Source: Dehalococcoidia bacterium (GTDB taxonomy: Bacteria; Chloroflexota; Dehalococcoidia; JACPQF01). Taken from it: 28,302 nt of DNA. Where the stretch lies: positions 1 to 28,302 of the forward strand of contig JAUSEJ010000149.1 of the NCBI GenBank assembly GCA_030650265.1, in the 5' to 3' direction. Position 1 is the first letter of the stretch. Each line of letters opens with the position of its first letter. The notes under the pieces were generated by a model. The model did no database searches. It had not been told where the DNA came from and saw only the letters and a list, made by a program, of their open reading frames with translations. The position numbers and the translations under genes are program-made. Shown one piece after another: positions 7,321 to 15,586 of this stretch.

Positions 7321-7917
7321 ATGAACAAACTTCTGATCGCTACGAGGAATCCGGGGAAGTTCGGAGAGTATATCCAGCTTCTGGCTGGTGTGCCCTTTGA
7401 CTTGACCAGCCTTGACCGAGAGGGTATCGACGCCGATGTCGAAGAGACGGGCAACACCTTCGAGGAGAACGCCATCCTAAAGGCCACGGTCTATGCAAAG
7501 GCCAGCGGCTTGCTCACTCTGGCCGACGATTCCGGCCTCGAGGTGGACGCTCTCGCTGGGGAGCCCGGAGTATATTCCGCTCGCTACGCCGGCCCGGGTG
7601 CCAGCGATGAGGACCGGGTCCGGTTTCTTCTCGACAAGTTGGCTGGCGTGCCTGAGCAGCGACGGGCGGCCCATTTTCGCTGTGCCATCGCCATCGTCGA
7701 TCCAGTTTGCCTCCTCAAGGTCGTGGAAGGAAGACTGGATGGGACGTTGACCACTGAGGGCAGGGGATCGAATGGTTTCGGCTACGACCCGATCTTCTAC
7801 GTGCCGGATCTGGATAGGACTGTGGCCGAGCTCTCTGCCGCGGAGAAGAACGCGGTAAGCCACAGAGCGCGGGCGGCCATGGAGGCCCGAACTTTTCTTG
7901 TCGGCCTCTGTCGTTAA
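7321..7917 (+). CDS. rdgB: dITP/XTP pyrophosphatase (RdgB/HAM1 family)
   Basis: A 198-aa cytoplasmic house-cleaning enzyme that hydrolyses non-canonical purine triphosphates (ITP, dITP, XTP) to monophosphate and pyrophosphate. Conserved parts are the N-terminal ATRNPGKFGEY, the metal/nucleotide segment LADDSGLEVDALAGEPGVYS, SARYAG, GRGSNGFGYDPIFYVPD and the C-terminal AEKNAVSHRARA. The length is typical. It is the first gene behind a good promoter, and moaA follows after 18 nt. There is no functional link between nucleotide sanitation and molybdopterin synthesis that I know of; the grouping is probably organisational. Confidence 0.95.
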   Translation: MNKLLIATRNPGKFGEYIQLLAGVPFDLTSLDREGIDADVEETGNTFEENAILKATVYAKASGLLTLADDSGLEVDALAGEPGVYSARYAGPGASDEDRVRFLLDKLAGVPEQRRAAHFRCAIAIVDPVCLLKVVEGRLDGTLTTEGRGSNGFGYDPIFYVPDLDRTVAELSAAEKNAVSHRARAAMEARTFLVGLCR

Positions 7918-7935
7918 GGAAGGCGGTTTGGCGAA

Positions 7936-8928
7936 ATGGGATGTATTACAGATAGTTTCAACCGGCCAATCAACTATCTGCGCATTTCGGTTACCGATCG
8001 CTGCAACCTTCGTTGCCAGTACTGCATGCCATCCGAAGGCATAGTTCCCATTGCTCAGGACAAACTACTTCGATACGAGGAAATAGTGTCGATCGTACGG
8101 GCTGCCAGTAGGCTCGGCATCTCGAAGATCAGACTGACCGGGGGCGAGCCTCTGGTAAGAGCAGGATTCGTGGATTTTGTGGCGATGCTGGGCGAGATTG
8201 AAGGGATAGACGACATTGCCCTGACCACCAACGGGACACTTCTCGGGAAGTACGCCAGCGACCTCCGAAAAGCAGGCCTTCGTCGCGTGAACGTCAGTCT
8301 GGATACGCTGCGAGCTGACAGGTTCGAGCAGATCGCTCGACGACCCGGGTTGACTGATGTCCTCAAGGGCATTGATGCGGCCAACGACGCTGGACTCACC
8401 CCGGTAAAGGTCAACGTCGTAGTAATGAGGGGGGTGAACGACGACGAGTTGCTTGATTTTGCCCGCCTCACCATGGACAAGGACTGGCACGTACGATTCA
8501 TTGAGGTCATGCCAATGGGAGAAGAAGAAGGCGTCGAGTACGGTCCCGAGACCTTCATCTCCGTGGCAGATATGCTGCCTCTTCTTAGTCCGCTGGGCGA
8601 ACTCAATCCCTGCAAGATTGAAGCGGGCAACGGCCCGGCCAAGTATTACAGTTTGCCCGGTGCCAAAGGAACAATCGGTTTCATCAGTCCCGTCAGCGAG
8701 CATTTCTGTTTCGACTGTAACCGGCTCAGGCTGACCGCCGATGGGCATCTGCGCCCCTGTCTCATGGACATAAACGAGGTCGATCTCAAGTCACCTATGA
8801 GGGCGGGTATTTCTGACGAGGGACTCGAAGATCTCGTCAAGCAGGCGATTTTGAAGAAGCCCGAGAGGCATCTACTTCACCAGTCGCTCAGGCCAGGCGG
8901 CCGAGCCATGGTGCAAATCGGAGGCTAG
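7936..8928 (+). CDS. moaA: GTP 3',8-cyclase MoaA (molybdenum cofactor)
   Basis: A 330-aa radical SAM enzyme carrying out the first step of molybdopterin synthesis, converting GTP to 3',8-cyclo-dihydro-GTP. The N-terminal cluster motif is C23-x3-C27-x2-C30 in TDRCNLRCQYCMPSEG. The SAM-binding LTGGEPLVR follows. The second [4Fe-4S] cluster uses C258, C261 and C275 in FCFDCNRLRLTADGHLRPC. The C-terminus ends GGRAMVQIGG, carrying the two terminal glycines expected of MoaA. The next gene, moaC, starts 3 nt after its stop, so the two consecutive steps are cotranscribed. No moaD, moaE or mobA lies in the window. Confidence 0.97.
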   Translation: MGCITDSFNRPINYLRISVTDRCNLRCQYCMPSEGIVPIAQDKLLRYEEIVSIVRAASRLGISKIRLTGGEPLVRAGFVDFVAMLGEIEGIDDIALTTNGTLLGKYASDLRKAGLRRVNVSLDTLRADRFEQIARRPGLTDVLKGIDAANDAGLTPVKVNVVVMRGVNDDELLDFARLTMDKDWHVRFIEVMPMGEEEGVEYGPETFISVADMLPLLSPLGELNPCKIEAGNGPAKYYSLPGAKGTIGFISPVSEHFCFDCNRLRLTADGHLRPCLMDINEVDLKSPMRAGISDEGLEDLVKQAILKKPERHLLHQSLRPGGRAMVQIGG

Positions 8929-8931
8929 ACC

Positions 8932-9405
8932 TTGACCTTTTCCCATTTCGACCAGTTCGGGCGGGCCAGAATGGTCGATGTCTCGGACAAATCCGACACC
9001 GACAGAGAGGCCATGGCTCGTGGCCGGGTCAAGATGCAGCCGTCCACGCTCGCCCTCATAAGGGAAGGCAAAGTGGCCAAGGGCGACGTTCTGGCCGTGG
9101 CTCAAGTAGCGGGCATTATGGCCGCCAAGCGAACCTCTTCCCTAATCCCAATGTGCCATCCCCTCTTGCTCTCGTCCGTGACCATCGAGTACGCCTTCGA
9201 CGAGGCAAACGCCGCCATCGAGATCAGCGCGACCGTGAAGACCACGGGCAAAACCGGGGCCGAAATGGAGGCCTTGACCGCCGTATCCGTGTCCGCCCTC
9301 ACCATCTATGACATGTGTAAGTCCGTGGATCGAGGCATGCGAATAGAGGAAATCCGCCTGTCCAGGAAAAGCGGCGGCAAGAGCGGCACGGTAGAGCTTA
9401 GCTGA
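8932..9405 (+). CDS. moaC: Cyclic pyranopterin monophosphate synthase MoaC
   Basis: A 157-aa protein that converts the MoaA product to cyclic pyranopterin monophosphate. Motifs are [19 protein letters not shown] at the N-terminus, [12 protein letters not shown], and [20 protein letters not shown] followed by [10 protein letters not shown]. The start is the TTG at 8932, supported by GGAGG at 8920-8924 with 7-nt spacing. The site overlaps the end of moaA, which suggests translational coupling. An internal ATG at 8971 would remove the conserved N-terminus. Confidence 0.95.
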   Translation: MTFSHFDQFGRARMVDVSDKSDTDREAMARGRVKMQPSTLALIREGKVAKGDVLAVAQVAGIMAAKRTSSLIPMCHPLLLSSVTIEYAFDEANAAIEISATVKTTGKTGAEMEALTAVSVSALTIYDMCKSVDRGMRIEEIRLSRKSGGKSGTVELS

Positions 9406-9469
9406 TGTCCAGACCTCAGGAACTCGTCCTTAAACGTGAACTGTCACAATTCTCGGCTTGAAGATTAGT

Positions 9470-9535
9470 CACAGTCCATGGCCGCAGTGATCGACCTGGC
9501 CCGGGTTAGAGACACCCGACGAATGGACGGCTGTG
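9470..9535. repeat. Structured gap between convergent operons
   Basis: CACAGTCCAT (9470-9479) can pair with ATGGA-CGG-CTGTG (9523-9535, 3-nt bulge) around an inner hairpin CGGGT/ACCCG (9502-9518). It sits between the 3' ends of moaC and the minus-strand operon and might halt both transcripts. There is no T-tract on either side, so this is only a possibility. Confidence 0.3.
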
Positions 9536-9562
9536 ATCGTGGAGTTGACATCACCAGGCGCC

Positions 9563-10630
9563 CTAGTAGATCAATTCCAGATTGGCAACCGGCGTTGTGA
9601 TCTTCCTTCCATCGTCGAGCTCGATCGTAGCAACCGGGGCCCGCAGCCCGCTCTCTATCTCTTGTGGACGTCGGGATAACTCGAGGACTCGACCGGACAG
9701 GCCAAAGAATGGGGATCGGACTAGCCGCACGCGACTGCCGGGCGCCAGGTCAGGTACGCTTCGGGCTCTCCCGAGGGGCTCGTCGGATAGCAGGATTACT
9801 GCCTCGGCCCGTCCATTTAGGTCTGGTCGGAGCCAGGTCTGCTTGCCCTGGTTTCTCAGGAGAATGTCGAAGGCCGGCGGGTAGATGCCCATCACGCCGA
9901 AGCCATCGGTCACTACGATGGTCGGGGAGAAGGCGCTGCCAAGGGTTTGCCAATTCTCGTGGCCCGTGGCCCTGACGCTGCCCAGTATCAGGCCCCTGGC
10001 GCCCACCGCCAATGCCTTGGCCAGCACGCTATCGTCCTCAATGCCGCCTCCGACCAGGACGCAGCCCAGGCAGCTACGGTCGAGACGATCGCCGGTGATT
10101 AGCCCGTCAGGGCCGTCGCCCAACACCTTGAGAGTCCCGAAGATCTCTCCTCCGACCCCGAAAGCCCCCTGGATGACGGCCGCACCTGTCTCGATGACGA
10201 CTGATCTCCTCGCGACGATCGCCGTGATCTTGCCAGGCGCGTCGGCCCAAACCACGCTCTGTCTTTCTGGCCGTCTGATCGTTACCTGGCCACTGTCGAA
10301 CGAGACGAACTCAAATGTGCCGTCGATTGGCGAAACGCATTCTTTCTTGCCCCACAGCAGCGACCCCCTTTTGCGAGCAATTACTTCTTTGGCCTTTACT
10401 TGATCCCCCACCTGCTTGACCAGATAGGCCGCCAAATCTTTGGCGCGCACGCCGAGCATTTCGGCCACTGGCACATGGGCGGGCGGTGCCGGCAGCACAA
10501 CCCGGGCGATGGGCGTCCCGGGCTGAACAGCGTCGCCAACGCGCACGACGATCTCACCCCCGCCTGAGAGGGCTCTCTCAATCCGGTAAGTGGTGGAAGA
10601 AGCGATCTTGATGGCGAGCGGCTTGATCAA
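9563..10630 (-). CDS. Conserved-looking protein with sandwich-hybrid and KOW-like domains
   Basis: A 355-aa soluble protein and the last gene of the seven-gene operon. The start is a TTG at 10630 with GGAG about 7 nt ahead. Residues about 20-50 (VRVGDAVQPGTPIARVVLP) and 70-120 (VGDQVKAKEVIARK then SPIDGTFEFVSFDSGQVTI) look like lipoyl/barrel-sandwich-hybrid turns. A Gly-rich centre (GAFGVGGEIFG, LVGGGIEDDSVLAKALAVGA, VTDGFGVMGIYPPAF) is of unknown fold. The last 60 residues (PGSRVRLVRSPFFGLSGRV then IELDDGRKITTPVANLELI) resemble a KOW module as in NusG or ribosomal proteins. No signal peptide or membrane segment is seen. It starts 14 nt after the MutL-like gene and so is probably its partner. 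Function unknown. Confidence 0.75.
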   Translation of the reverse strand: MIKPLAIKIASSTTYRIERALSGGGEIVVRVGDAVQPGTPIARVVLPAPPAHVPVAEMLGVRAKDLAAYLVKQVGDQVKAKEVIARKRGSLLWGKKECVSPIDGTFEFVSFDSGQVTIRRPERQSVVWADAPGKITAIVARRSVVIETGAAVIQGAFGVGGEIFGTLKVLGDGPDGLITGDRLDRSCLGCVLVGGGIEDDSVLAKALAVGARGLILGSVRATGHENWQTLGSAFSPTIVVTDGFGVMGIYPPAFDILLRNQGKQTWLRPDLNGRAEAVILLSDEPLGRARSVPDLAPGSRVRLVRSPFFGLSGRVLELSRRPQEIESGLRAPVATIELDDGRKITTPVANLELIY

Positions 10631-10644
10631 AAAAGGGCTCCTAA

Positions 10645-12339
10645 CTACACGGTGTTGCTCATGGCGCTGTACCAGCCGGATATTTTGTCTATTCTCTGGC
10701 GCTCGTCAACCGGCAATTGAAGCGGCCTACCCCTGGCGTCGATGATGACTCCCACTATTCCACCGGTGACACCTAGCTCGACGCTTCGACCCTTTCGACC
10801 ATCGCCGATGTGGAATTCCCCGGTTGGCTGGATGAGCAGGCGAGCCGTCTGCGTCTCTCCCAGGGGAATGGTGCGGATCTCCCCCCACGCCACGTCCAGT
10901 TGGGTTTCTTTTCCTCCGGCGTAAATCACCCTGATACGAGCAGCGACCTGCCCATCCTTGCCGGATCCATGCACGGGTACAACCGTACCCAGGCGCACCA
11001 GGCTATCCTTCACGAGAACCTCTCCCGCCGCCTGAGGAAAGGCGTGGGCGATGGCGCCCAGCGAAGGCAACAGTCCCTGAGGGTCAAAGGCGAGGCTCGT
11101 GACCATGGCTGGTTGGAAGGCGTCGAGAAGAAGCAGGGCAAGTCTGCCCGGGCGGGGCAGGTGAGTAAGGAATCCGCCAGTACCGATTATCAGGCCATGC
11201 GTTATGTCAACACCACGGGCGGCATAGCCGATGGCTGCCCGGGCGAAGGCCTCTTCGATCAGCAACTCGTCCGCAAGCTGGGGGACCGTGCCGGGGCGCA
11301 GTCCCTTGTTCAAACCGACAGCCACAACGCTCTCCTCGTCAGAGGAAAAGGGCAGCCATTTCGTGATCGATTCGCTGCCAGCGGCAGCCAGGACACCGCT
11401 GATGCCCTGTCCCATACCGTATCCTGTCGACACCACAGTGCTACCAAGATCTTGGGACGCCGTTACCAGAGTCGTGAGGCTGGCATCAAGATCTACGACA
11501 AGGACGTCGGCCCGGGTCTGCCTGGCGATGAATTGAGCCGCAACTGCCAGGGACTTGGGCGTCGCCACCGTGGCGCTCCATCGATCGCCAATAAGGGAAC
11601 CGGGGCTCTTGAGCCCGGCGGTTGAAAGAGCCAGGTAGAGTTCGTTTATATGTGTGGTCGCCGCCTCGACAGAATACACGCCCGCCGGCGAGAGAACAGG
11701 TTCAACGCCATGCAGACCCAGCACGGCGCCCAGTGCTTTGTTAGTCTCCGCCTGAGCCGCCGGGACACCAGACAGCAGAAGAGGCAACTTGGTGCCATTC
11801 GGGCCCAAAAGCTCGAGCCCGGCCAGGAAGTCGCAGATCTCTCTTAGGATCAACCCCCCGCTACTCTGTCCGGCCAAGAAAAGGATGGCGTCTGCACGTG
11901 ACTCCCGTATCTCCTTTTGTTTCTGCTGACGCCTGTCCTTTCGTCTGATATCCTGAAGGCAGAAGGAGGCCACTACCTCGGCAACCGTACCGGCCGCGAC
12001 TTTGGCGGTGTCCGCCCCTAGCTGGCCGGCTGAGATGCCTGTAGAGATCAGACGAAGCGGTTTCCCGGCGCTCCAGGCCAATACAGTCGAATCGACGCCA
12101 CTGCCGTCCAACGCTTCCGGCATTATCACCTGCTGGCCCAGCAGAATAGCTCGACCGGTCTTCTCTTCGAGGTCTCTGACGGCCTCAGCCAGGCCGGTTG
12201 TGAAGTTGCCAGGTGTCGTGTGCGCCTCGCCCAGGGCGACAAAACGGTATTCGCCGTCGACCTTGTCGACCAGAATCGCCCGACTGAAGGCCGATCCGCA
12301 ATCGAAGGCGAGAATCGATTCTGTTCCTTCACCAGCCAT
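10645..12339 (-). CDS. MutL/GlmL-like ASKHA-fold ATPase
   Basis: A 564-aa protein of the glutamate mutase L (MutL/GlmL) family, within the actin/Hsp70/sugar-kinase fold. The phosphate-1 loop is LAFDCGSAFSRAIL (10-23), the phosphate-2 region VLVVDLDASLTTLV (279-292), and the adenosine motif LIIGTGGFL (383-391). Phosphate-2 is odd: the usual DxG is DLD here, so ATP hydrolysis may be altered. Clostridial MutL is thought to reactivate B12-dependent glutamate mutase, but no glutamate mutase genes are here; instead the gene is embedded among membrane-protein genes. A Lys/Arg-rich segment (131-148) could bind acidic lipids or nucleic acid. It overlaps the upstream gene by 11 bp, a sign of coupling. 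A scaffold or chaperone ATPase for the membrane complex is my inference. Confidence 0.82.
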   Translation of the reverse strand: MAGEGTESILAFDCGSAFSRAILVDKVDGEYRFVALGEAHTTPGNFTTGLAEAVRDLEEKTGRAILLGQQVIMPEALDGSGVDSTVLAWSAGKPLRLISTGISAGQLGADTAKVAAGTVAEVVASFCLQDIRRKDRRQQKQKEIRESRADAILFLAGQSSGGLILREICDFLAGLELLGPNGTKLPLLLSGVPAAQAETNKALGAVLGLHGVEPVLSPAGVYSVEAATTHINELYLALSTAGLKSPGSLIGDRWSATVATPKSLAVAAQFIARQTRADVLVVDLDASLTTLVTASQDLGSTVVSTGYGMGQGISGVLAAAGSESITKWLPFSSDEESVVAVGLNKGLRPGTVPQLADELLIEEAFARAAIGYAARGVDITHGLIIGTGGFLTHLPRPGRLALLLLDAFQPAMVTSLAFDPQGLLPSLGAIAHAFPQAAGEVLVKDSLVRLGTVVPVHGSGKDGQVAARIRVIYAGGKETQLDVAWGEIRTIPLGETQTARLLIQPTGEFHIGDGRKGRSVELGVTGGIVGVIIDARGRPLQLPVDERQRIDKISGWYSAMSNTV

Positions 12340-12982
12340 TTCTCACCACTTCCAGGAGGAAACTAATCCTCCCGACCAGAAGAGCGATACGGGAGATGGC
12401 GATGGAGGCAAATAGAGCGCCGAAGGCCATCATCATGAAATACTTCCCTAGAATGCCTGCTAACTGGATCGGCCGGCCAAATCGGCCCAGTCGTTTGCCG
12501 GTGAAATGGAAGTAAAGGAAGACGCTGACAACACCGACCACAATGGAGAGATTGCTAAGACTTCCTCGCCAGGCCTCCCATGTCATCTGAGTGGGGACAA
12601 CCGGCAGGACTGTCGCCAGCGCCTGGGGCGCCAGCAGCCCGGCAGATGCACCGACGATCGCTAGAGCGGCCCCCGCGCCGACGACTATGGCAAGCGAAGT
12701 ATTCGACAGCCATGCCAGGGGTTTGATCGGTCGCAAGAGCAGCAGGACGCCCAAAAGCAAGGGGATGAGGAGAGGTAGATTCTCCCCGGGCGCGTCCTTT
12801 AGCTTATAGAAGAGGTTGCCGAGCAGGACGTTCTGGTATATCAAGACAAAAGTCCAGCCCACTGAGGTGCCCACAAAGATGTGCTCGGCCAGCTTGTATA
12901 GTGGATTGTCCGATAGCACGTAGCTCAAGACGATCAAGGTCAGAGCCGCGGCTACCCAGATTCCGATAACTGTAGAGTCCAA
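12329..12982 (-). CDS. Six-helix integral membrane protein of unknown function
   Basis: A 217-aa hydrophobic protein with segments near 6-23, 36-55, 68-85, 95-118, 143-160 and 177-205. Charged loops include YKLKDAPGEN and FTGKRLGRFGRP, the second probably cytoplasmic by the positive-inside rule. I recognise no family. The Gly/Ala-rich fourth segment (VVGAGAALAIVGASAGLL) could pack tightly with another helix. It starts 14 nt after the zinc-ribbon gene and its 3' end overlaps the MutL-like gene, so stoichiometric expression with both is likely. Confidence 0.75.
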   Translation of the reverse strand: MDSTVIGIWVAAALTLIVLSYVLSDNPLYKLAEHIFVGTSVGWTFVLIYQNVLLGNLFYKLKDAPGENLPLLIPLLLGVLLLLRPIKPLAWLSNTSLAIVVGAGAALAIVGASAGLLAPQALATVLPVVPTQMTWEAWRGSLSNLSIVVGVVSVFLYFHFTGKRLGRFGRPIQLAGILGKYFMMMAFGALFASIAISRIALLVGRISFLLEVVRNGW

Positions 12983-12996
12983 ATTTATCTCCTCGA

Positions 12997-14922
12997 CTAG
13001 CCGGGCTGAGACGCGCTCCCCCGTTTTGGTTTCTTCAGCATGGATCGCAGGTAAGCAAAGTTACCGGCTACGATCACCAGCGCCAGAAAAACGCCGCCAA
13101 AGGACTGGGCGTCGGTCGCAGAGATGGCGAATCCGGGCTCGTTCGTGACCAGTTCGTATTCTGCCGCCCCCCGGATGCCGACCAGCTTTCCCTTCAATTG
13201 GGCCGCGTTACTGGCAGACGAGTAAGGCTGCGCCCAGGGGAGGGCGGCAGAGCTTAGACCGGCGACCATCCGTATCCCTTTGAAGGTAGCCGAAACCTGA
13301 GTCACCCAGCTTGTCAGAACCTCCGGCTCTGACGACAGGATCACTACGAGGTCGGCGCTCTTGAGACTGTTGATTGCTTTAAGGATCGGCAAGTTCTTGG
13401 TCGGGATGCCGAAGTGATCGACGCCGTAACTAGCGGAGAGATCGGCCATCATGTTGCGAATTGCCACCTCGCCGCCGGGGAGATAGCCAAGGTTGACTAC
13501 CTGGTTCCCGTATTCATAGCCCCTTGTCCCCTGCAGAGCGCGGTCCAGTACCCGTTGGGCCAGCTTTCCTCCTTCGGGAATCAGGCTAACAGCCACGATC
13601 TTCGCCTTCCTACTGACGAGGTGGCGGACCAGCGCCTCGGCAATGGGGGCCATCTCTTCGTCGGTTCCCGGTGTCCAATCGAAGGTAACTAGAACATTCG
13701 CTGCTGGTGGCAGAGCCTGAATAATATCGAAAACGACGGAGGTGTCGTGCTGCGGCTCGAGGTTGATGCCCATGGGAAAGAGAAGGGGGATGGAAATGAC
13801 CACCACAAGGAGCAAAGAGAGCAATGTGAAGCGGCGCGTCCCTGGCAGCGAGGCAGTTGCCGTTATTTGGGACTTTGACTGTAGAATATCAGCGAACACC
13901 GCCTCGTATCCCTGCCCCTGATCCTGCTCAGCTGCCGGCAGCGTCGGCGCCAGTTGACCCTGAAAAGGTCGGGCGAGAGCAATGCCTGGCGAGACGATCG
14001 CTGCTGTTATTGAAGCCGTCCTGGGGTCTGCCGCCCGCGATTCATCGCTTGCTGCTGCCTCATCAGAGGGCAGCAAGGAAGGCAGGGTCGAAATCAAAGG
14101 ATCAAGCAGGCCTGTCTCCTCCACCTCAAACTCAAGAAGCCAATCGTGTAAGGCTCTCGCCCTGGCCGGCTCGGCAATTTCCAACCAGTCCGGGAGGGAT
14201 CGTGTTTTTGCAAAAGACTCTTCTGAGTCGTCCAGCCAGGCCGGAAGCGCTCTGGCTTTTTGCCGATCCAATTCAGGGAGAAAAAGCCAGGCAGGCAGGT
14301 ATGGTCGCTCCCTGACCTCCGGACTGGCTTCAGGCGCCAAAACATCATCTGAGAGGTCGAGACAGGCCGGAAGCGTTCTCTCGCTTAGCACCTCCGGTTC
14401 CTCAATTTCGAGCGGGGTCGGGAGTGCCGGCGGCGATTGGGTCGATTCTGGAATGTCTAACCACTCTGGCAGCCGGTCCGGGCGAAGCATTCCCTCCGCG
14501 TCAGGCGAAATCGCCGGTTCCGTTGCCTCTGCCACTGGATCCAAACTATCCTGAGCGGCATAGAACGAATGGCCGGATTCGCTGTCTTGAACTTTGATGG
14601 GCGCCGAGTCCCCGGTCGGCATCTCGGTCTCAGGTTCCTCCAAGGCTGGAAGAAGCGAGAACATAGAGGGAACATCGGCCTCGAATGAAGGCAGCTCGTC
14701 CTCAAGCTCCAATGCGTCGATGGCCGTCCAGGATGCCGGCTGCATTGGCGCGACAAGGTCTGCAATAGGTTGTCCGCAAGACCGGCAGAAGCGACTTCCG
14801 GCTATGTTCGCCGAAGCGCATTCCGGGCAGATCAGGCCCGGTTCGCCGAACGAAGCACCGCACTTGTTGCAGAACTTGCTACCGGTCCTATTGGCCGTAT
14901 TGCAAACCGGGCAGTAAATCAA
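12997..14922 (-). CDS. Double zinc-ribbon, LPxWL-repeat, membrane-anchored protein
   Basis: A 641-aa protein starting at a TTG with GAGGAG 6 nt ahead. Two zinc ribbons come first: C4/C7/C18/C21 and C32/C35/C46/C49. Then comes an acidic, Pro-rich linker (about 60-360) with six LPxWLxxxE-type motifs at 151, 184, 209, 226, 243 and 258. A membrane helix at about 366-384 follows, then a roughly 220-residue domain (385-607) and a second helix at about 608-626 with a Lys-rich tail. The topology suggests ribbons, linker and tail inside and the 220-residue domain outside. That domain has an alternating alpha/beta look (VLVTFDWTPG, KIVAVSLIPEGG, ADLVVILSSEPE), reminiscent of a Rossmann-like fold. The family is unrecognised. 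It may organise the complex through its repeated motifs. Confidence 0.8.
   Translation of the reverse strand: MIYCPVCNTANRTGSKFCNKCGASFGEPGLICPECASANIAGSRFCRSCGQPIADLVAPMQPASWTAIDALELEDELPSFEADVPSMFSLLPALEEPETEMPTGDSAPIKVQDSESGHSFYAAQDSLDPVAEATEPAISPDAEGMLRPDRLPEWLDIPESTQSPPALPTPLEIEEPEVLSERTLPACLDLSDDVLAPEASPEVRERPYLPAWLFLPELDRQKARALPAWLDDSEESFAKTRSLPDWLEIAEPARARALHDWLLEFEVEETGLLDPLISTLPSLLPSDEAAASDESRAADPRTASITAAIVSPGIALARPFQGQLAPTLPAAEQDQGQGYEAVFADILQSKSQITATASLPGTRRFTLLSLLLVVVISIPLLFPMGINLEPQHDTSVVFDIIQALPPAANVLVTFDWTPGTDEEMAPIAEALVRHLVSRKAKIVAVSLIPEGGKLAQRVLDRALQGTRGYEYGNQVVNLGYLPGGEVAIRNMMADLSASYGVDHFGIPTKNLPILKAINSLKSADLVVILSSEPEVLTSWVTQVSATFKGIRMVAGLSSAALPWAQPYSSASNAAQLKGKLVGIRGAAEYELVTNEPGFAISATDAQSFGGVFLALVIVAGNFAYLRSMLKKPKRGSASQPG
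14125..14472 (-). repeat. Region encoding six LPxWL-type peptide repeats
   Basis: Within the zinc-ribbon protein the peptides LPEWLDIPE, LPACLDLSD, LPAWLFLPE, LPAWLDDSE, LPDWLEIAE and LHDWLLEFE recur at spacings of 33, 25, 17, 17 and 15 residues. The core Leu-Pro-x-Trp-Leu followed by acidic residues is kept while the linkers vary. This is what one expects of repeated short docking motifs rather than a folded repeat. Confidence 0.8.
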
Positions 14923-14945
14923 AACGGACTCCTCTTCCCCACCCC

Positions 14946-15566
14946 TTAGTCGAGATACTGCCTGTCAGCGCTGCCCAGTACCCGGAGGCCTGCGGTGATG
15001 GTGCCCAGAGCCACGCCGAGGAGTATGCCCCTGACCGCCGCCATAACGGGAGTGTTAAGCAGCCAGCCAGAGACCTCGGACAATCCTGGCACCAGTCCGC
15101 CCAGGGGAACCTGACCGATAAGGACAATTAGGCCGGAAATCACCATGACGGTCGCCTGGGGACTGCGAAGGCGAAACGTCCGGTAGGCAGCGGAAGCGAT
15201 AAAAAAGGCGAGCAGCGAGAATATCGTGGCATTGAGCGGCAGGAAGACGTATGTAAAAGTCCAATCGACGAAAGGATTCATTAACCCACCGCCTCCTGGC
15301 AGGACGCCCATAACGATGACGAAAAGCATCACGGTCAACAAGGCGAAGCTGTACATCCAGCCAGTTTGGGCCCTGACGACTCTTCTCACGTGCACCCTGA
15401 TGATGTTAATCATACCAAGAATAAGAGCGAAGGCGCCAAGAATCGTCACCCAACGAAGGATGAGATCGCCTGCCGCCTTTAAACCAAGTGAGCCCTCGAT
15501 AAAGGAGTTCAGGAGGACGATGATGCCAACTCCAGAGGCCACTGCTGTCGGAACAGCCCGTTTCAT
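14946..15566 (-). CDS. Six-helix integral membrane protein of unknown function
   Basis: A 206-aa hydrophobic protein with segments near 5-24, 35-57, 68-90, 105-128, 138-158 and 176-198. A basic loop (RVHVRRVVRAQ) follows the second helix. The ATG at 15566 is chosen because GAGGAG lies 7 nt ahead; an in-frame TTG at 15581 lacks a site. It contains Gly-rich turns (GVLPGGGGLMNPF, GQVPLGGLVPG). I do not recognise a family. It lies 20 nt after the two-helix membrane protein gene and 23 nt before the zinc-ribbon gene. Confidence 0.75.
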   Translation of the reverse strand: MKRAVPTAVASGVGIIVLLNSFIEGSLGLKAAGDLILRWVTILGAFALILGMINIIRVHVRRVVRAQTGWMYSFALLTVMLFVIVMGVLPGGGGLMNPFVDWTFTYVFLPLNATIFSLLAFFIASAAYRTFRLRSPQATVMVISGLIVLIGQVPLGGLVPGLSEVSGWLLNTPVMAAVRGILLGVALGTITAGLRVLGSADRQYLD

Positions 15567-15586
15567 AGTCGAACTCCTCAAAAAAC

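Noticed and set aside
8055..8748. Long minus-strand frames under moaA
   Set aside because: They are shadows of the GC-rich moaA coding sequence, with no motifs and no ribosome sites.
10810..11625. 271-codon plus-strand frame
   Set aside because: It is antisense to the MutL-like gene, whose ASKHA motifs are convincing; the plus-strand product has no recognisable features.
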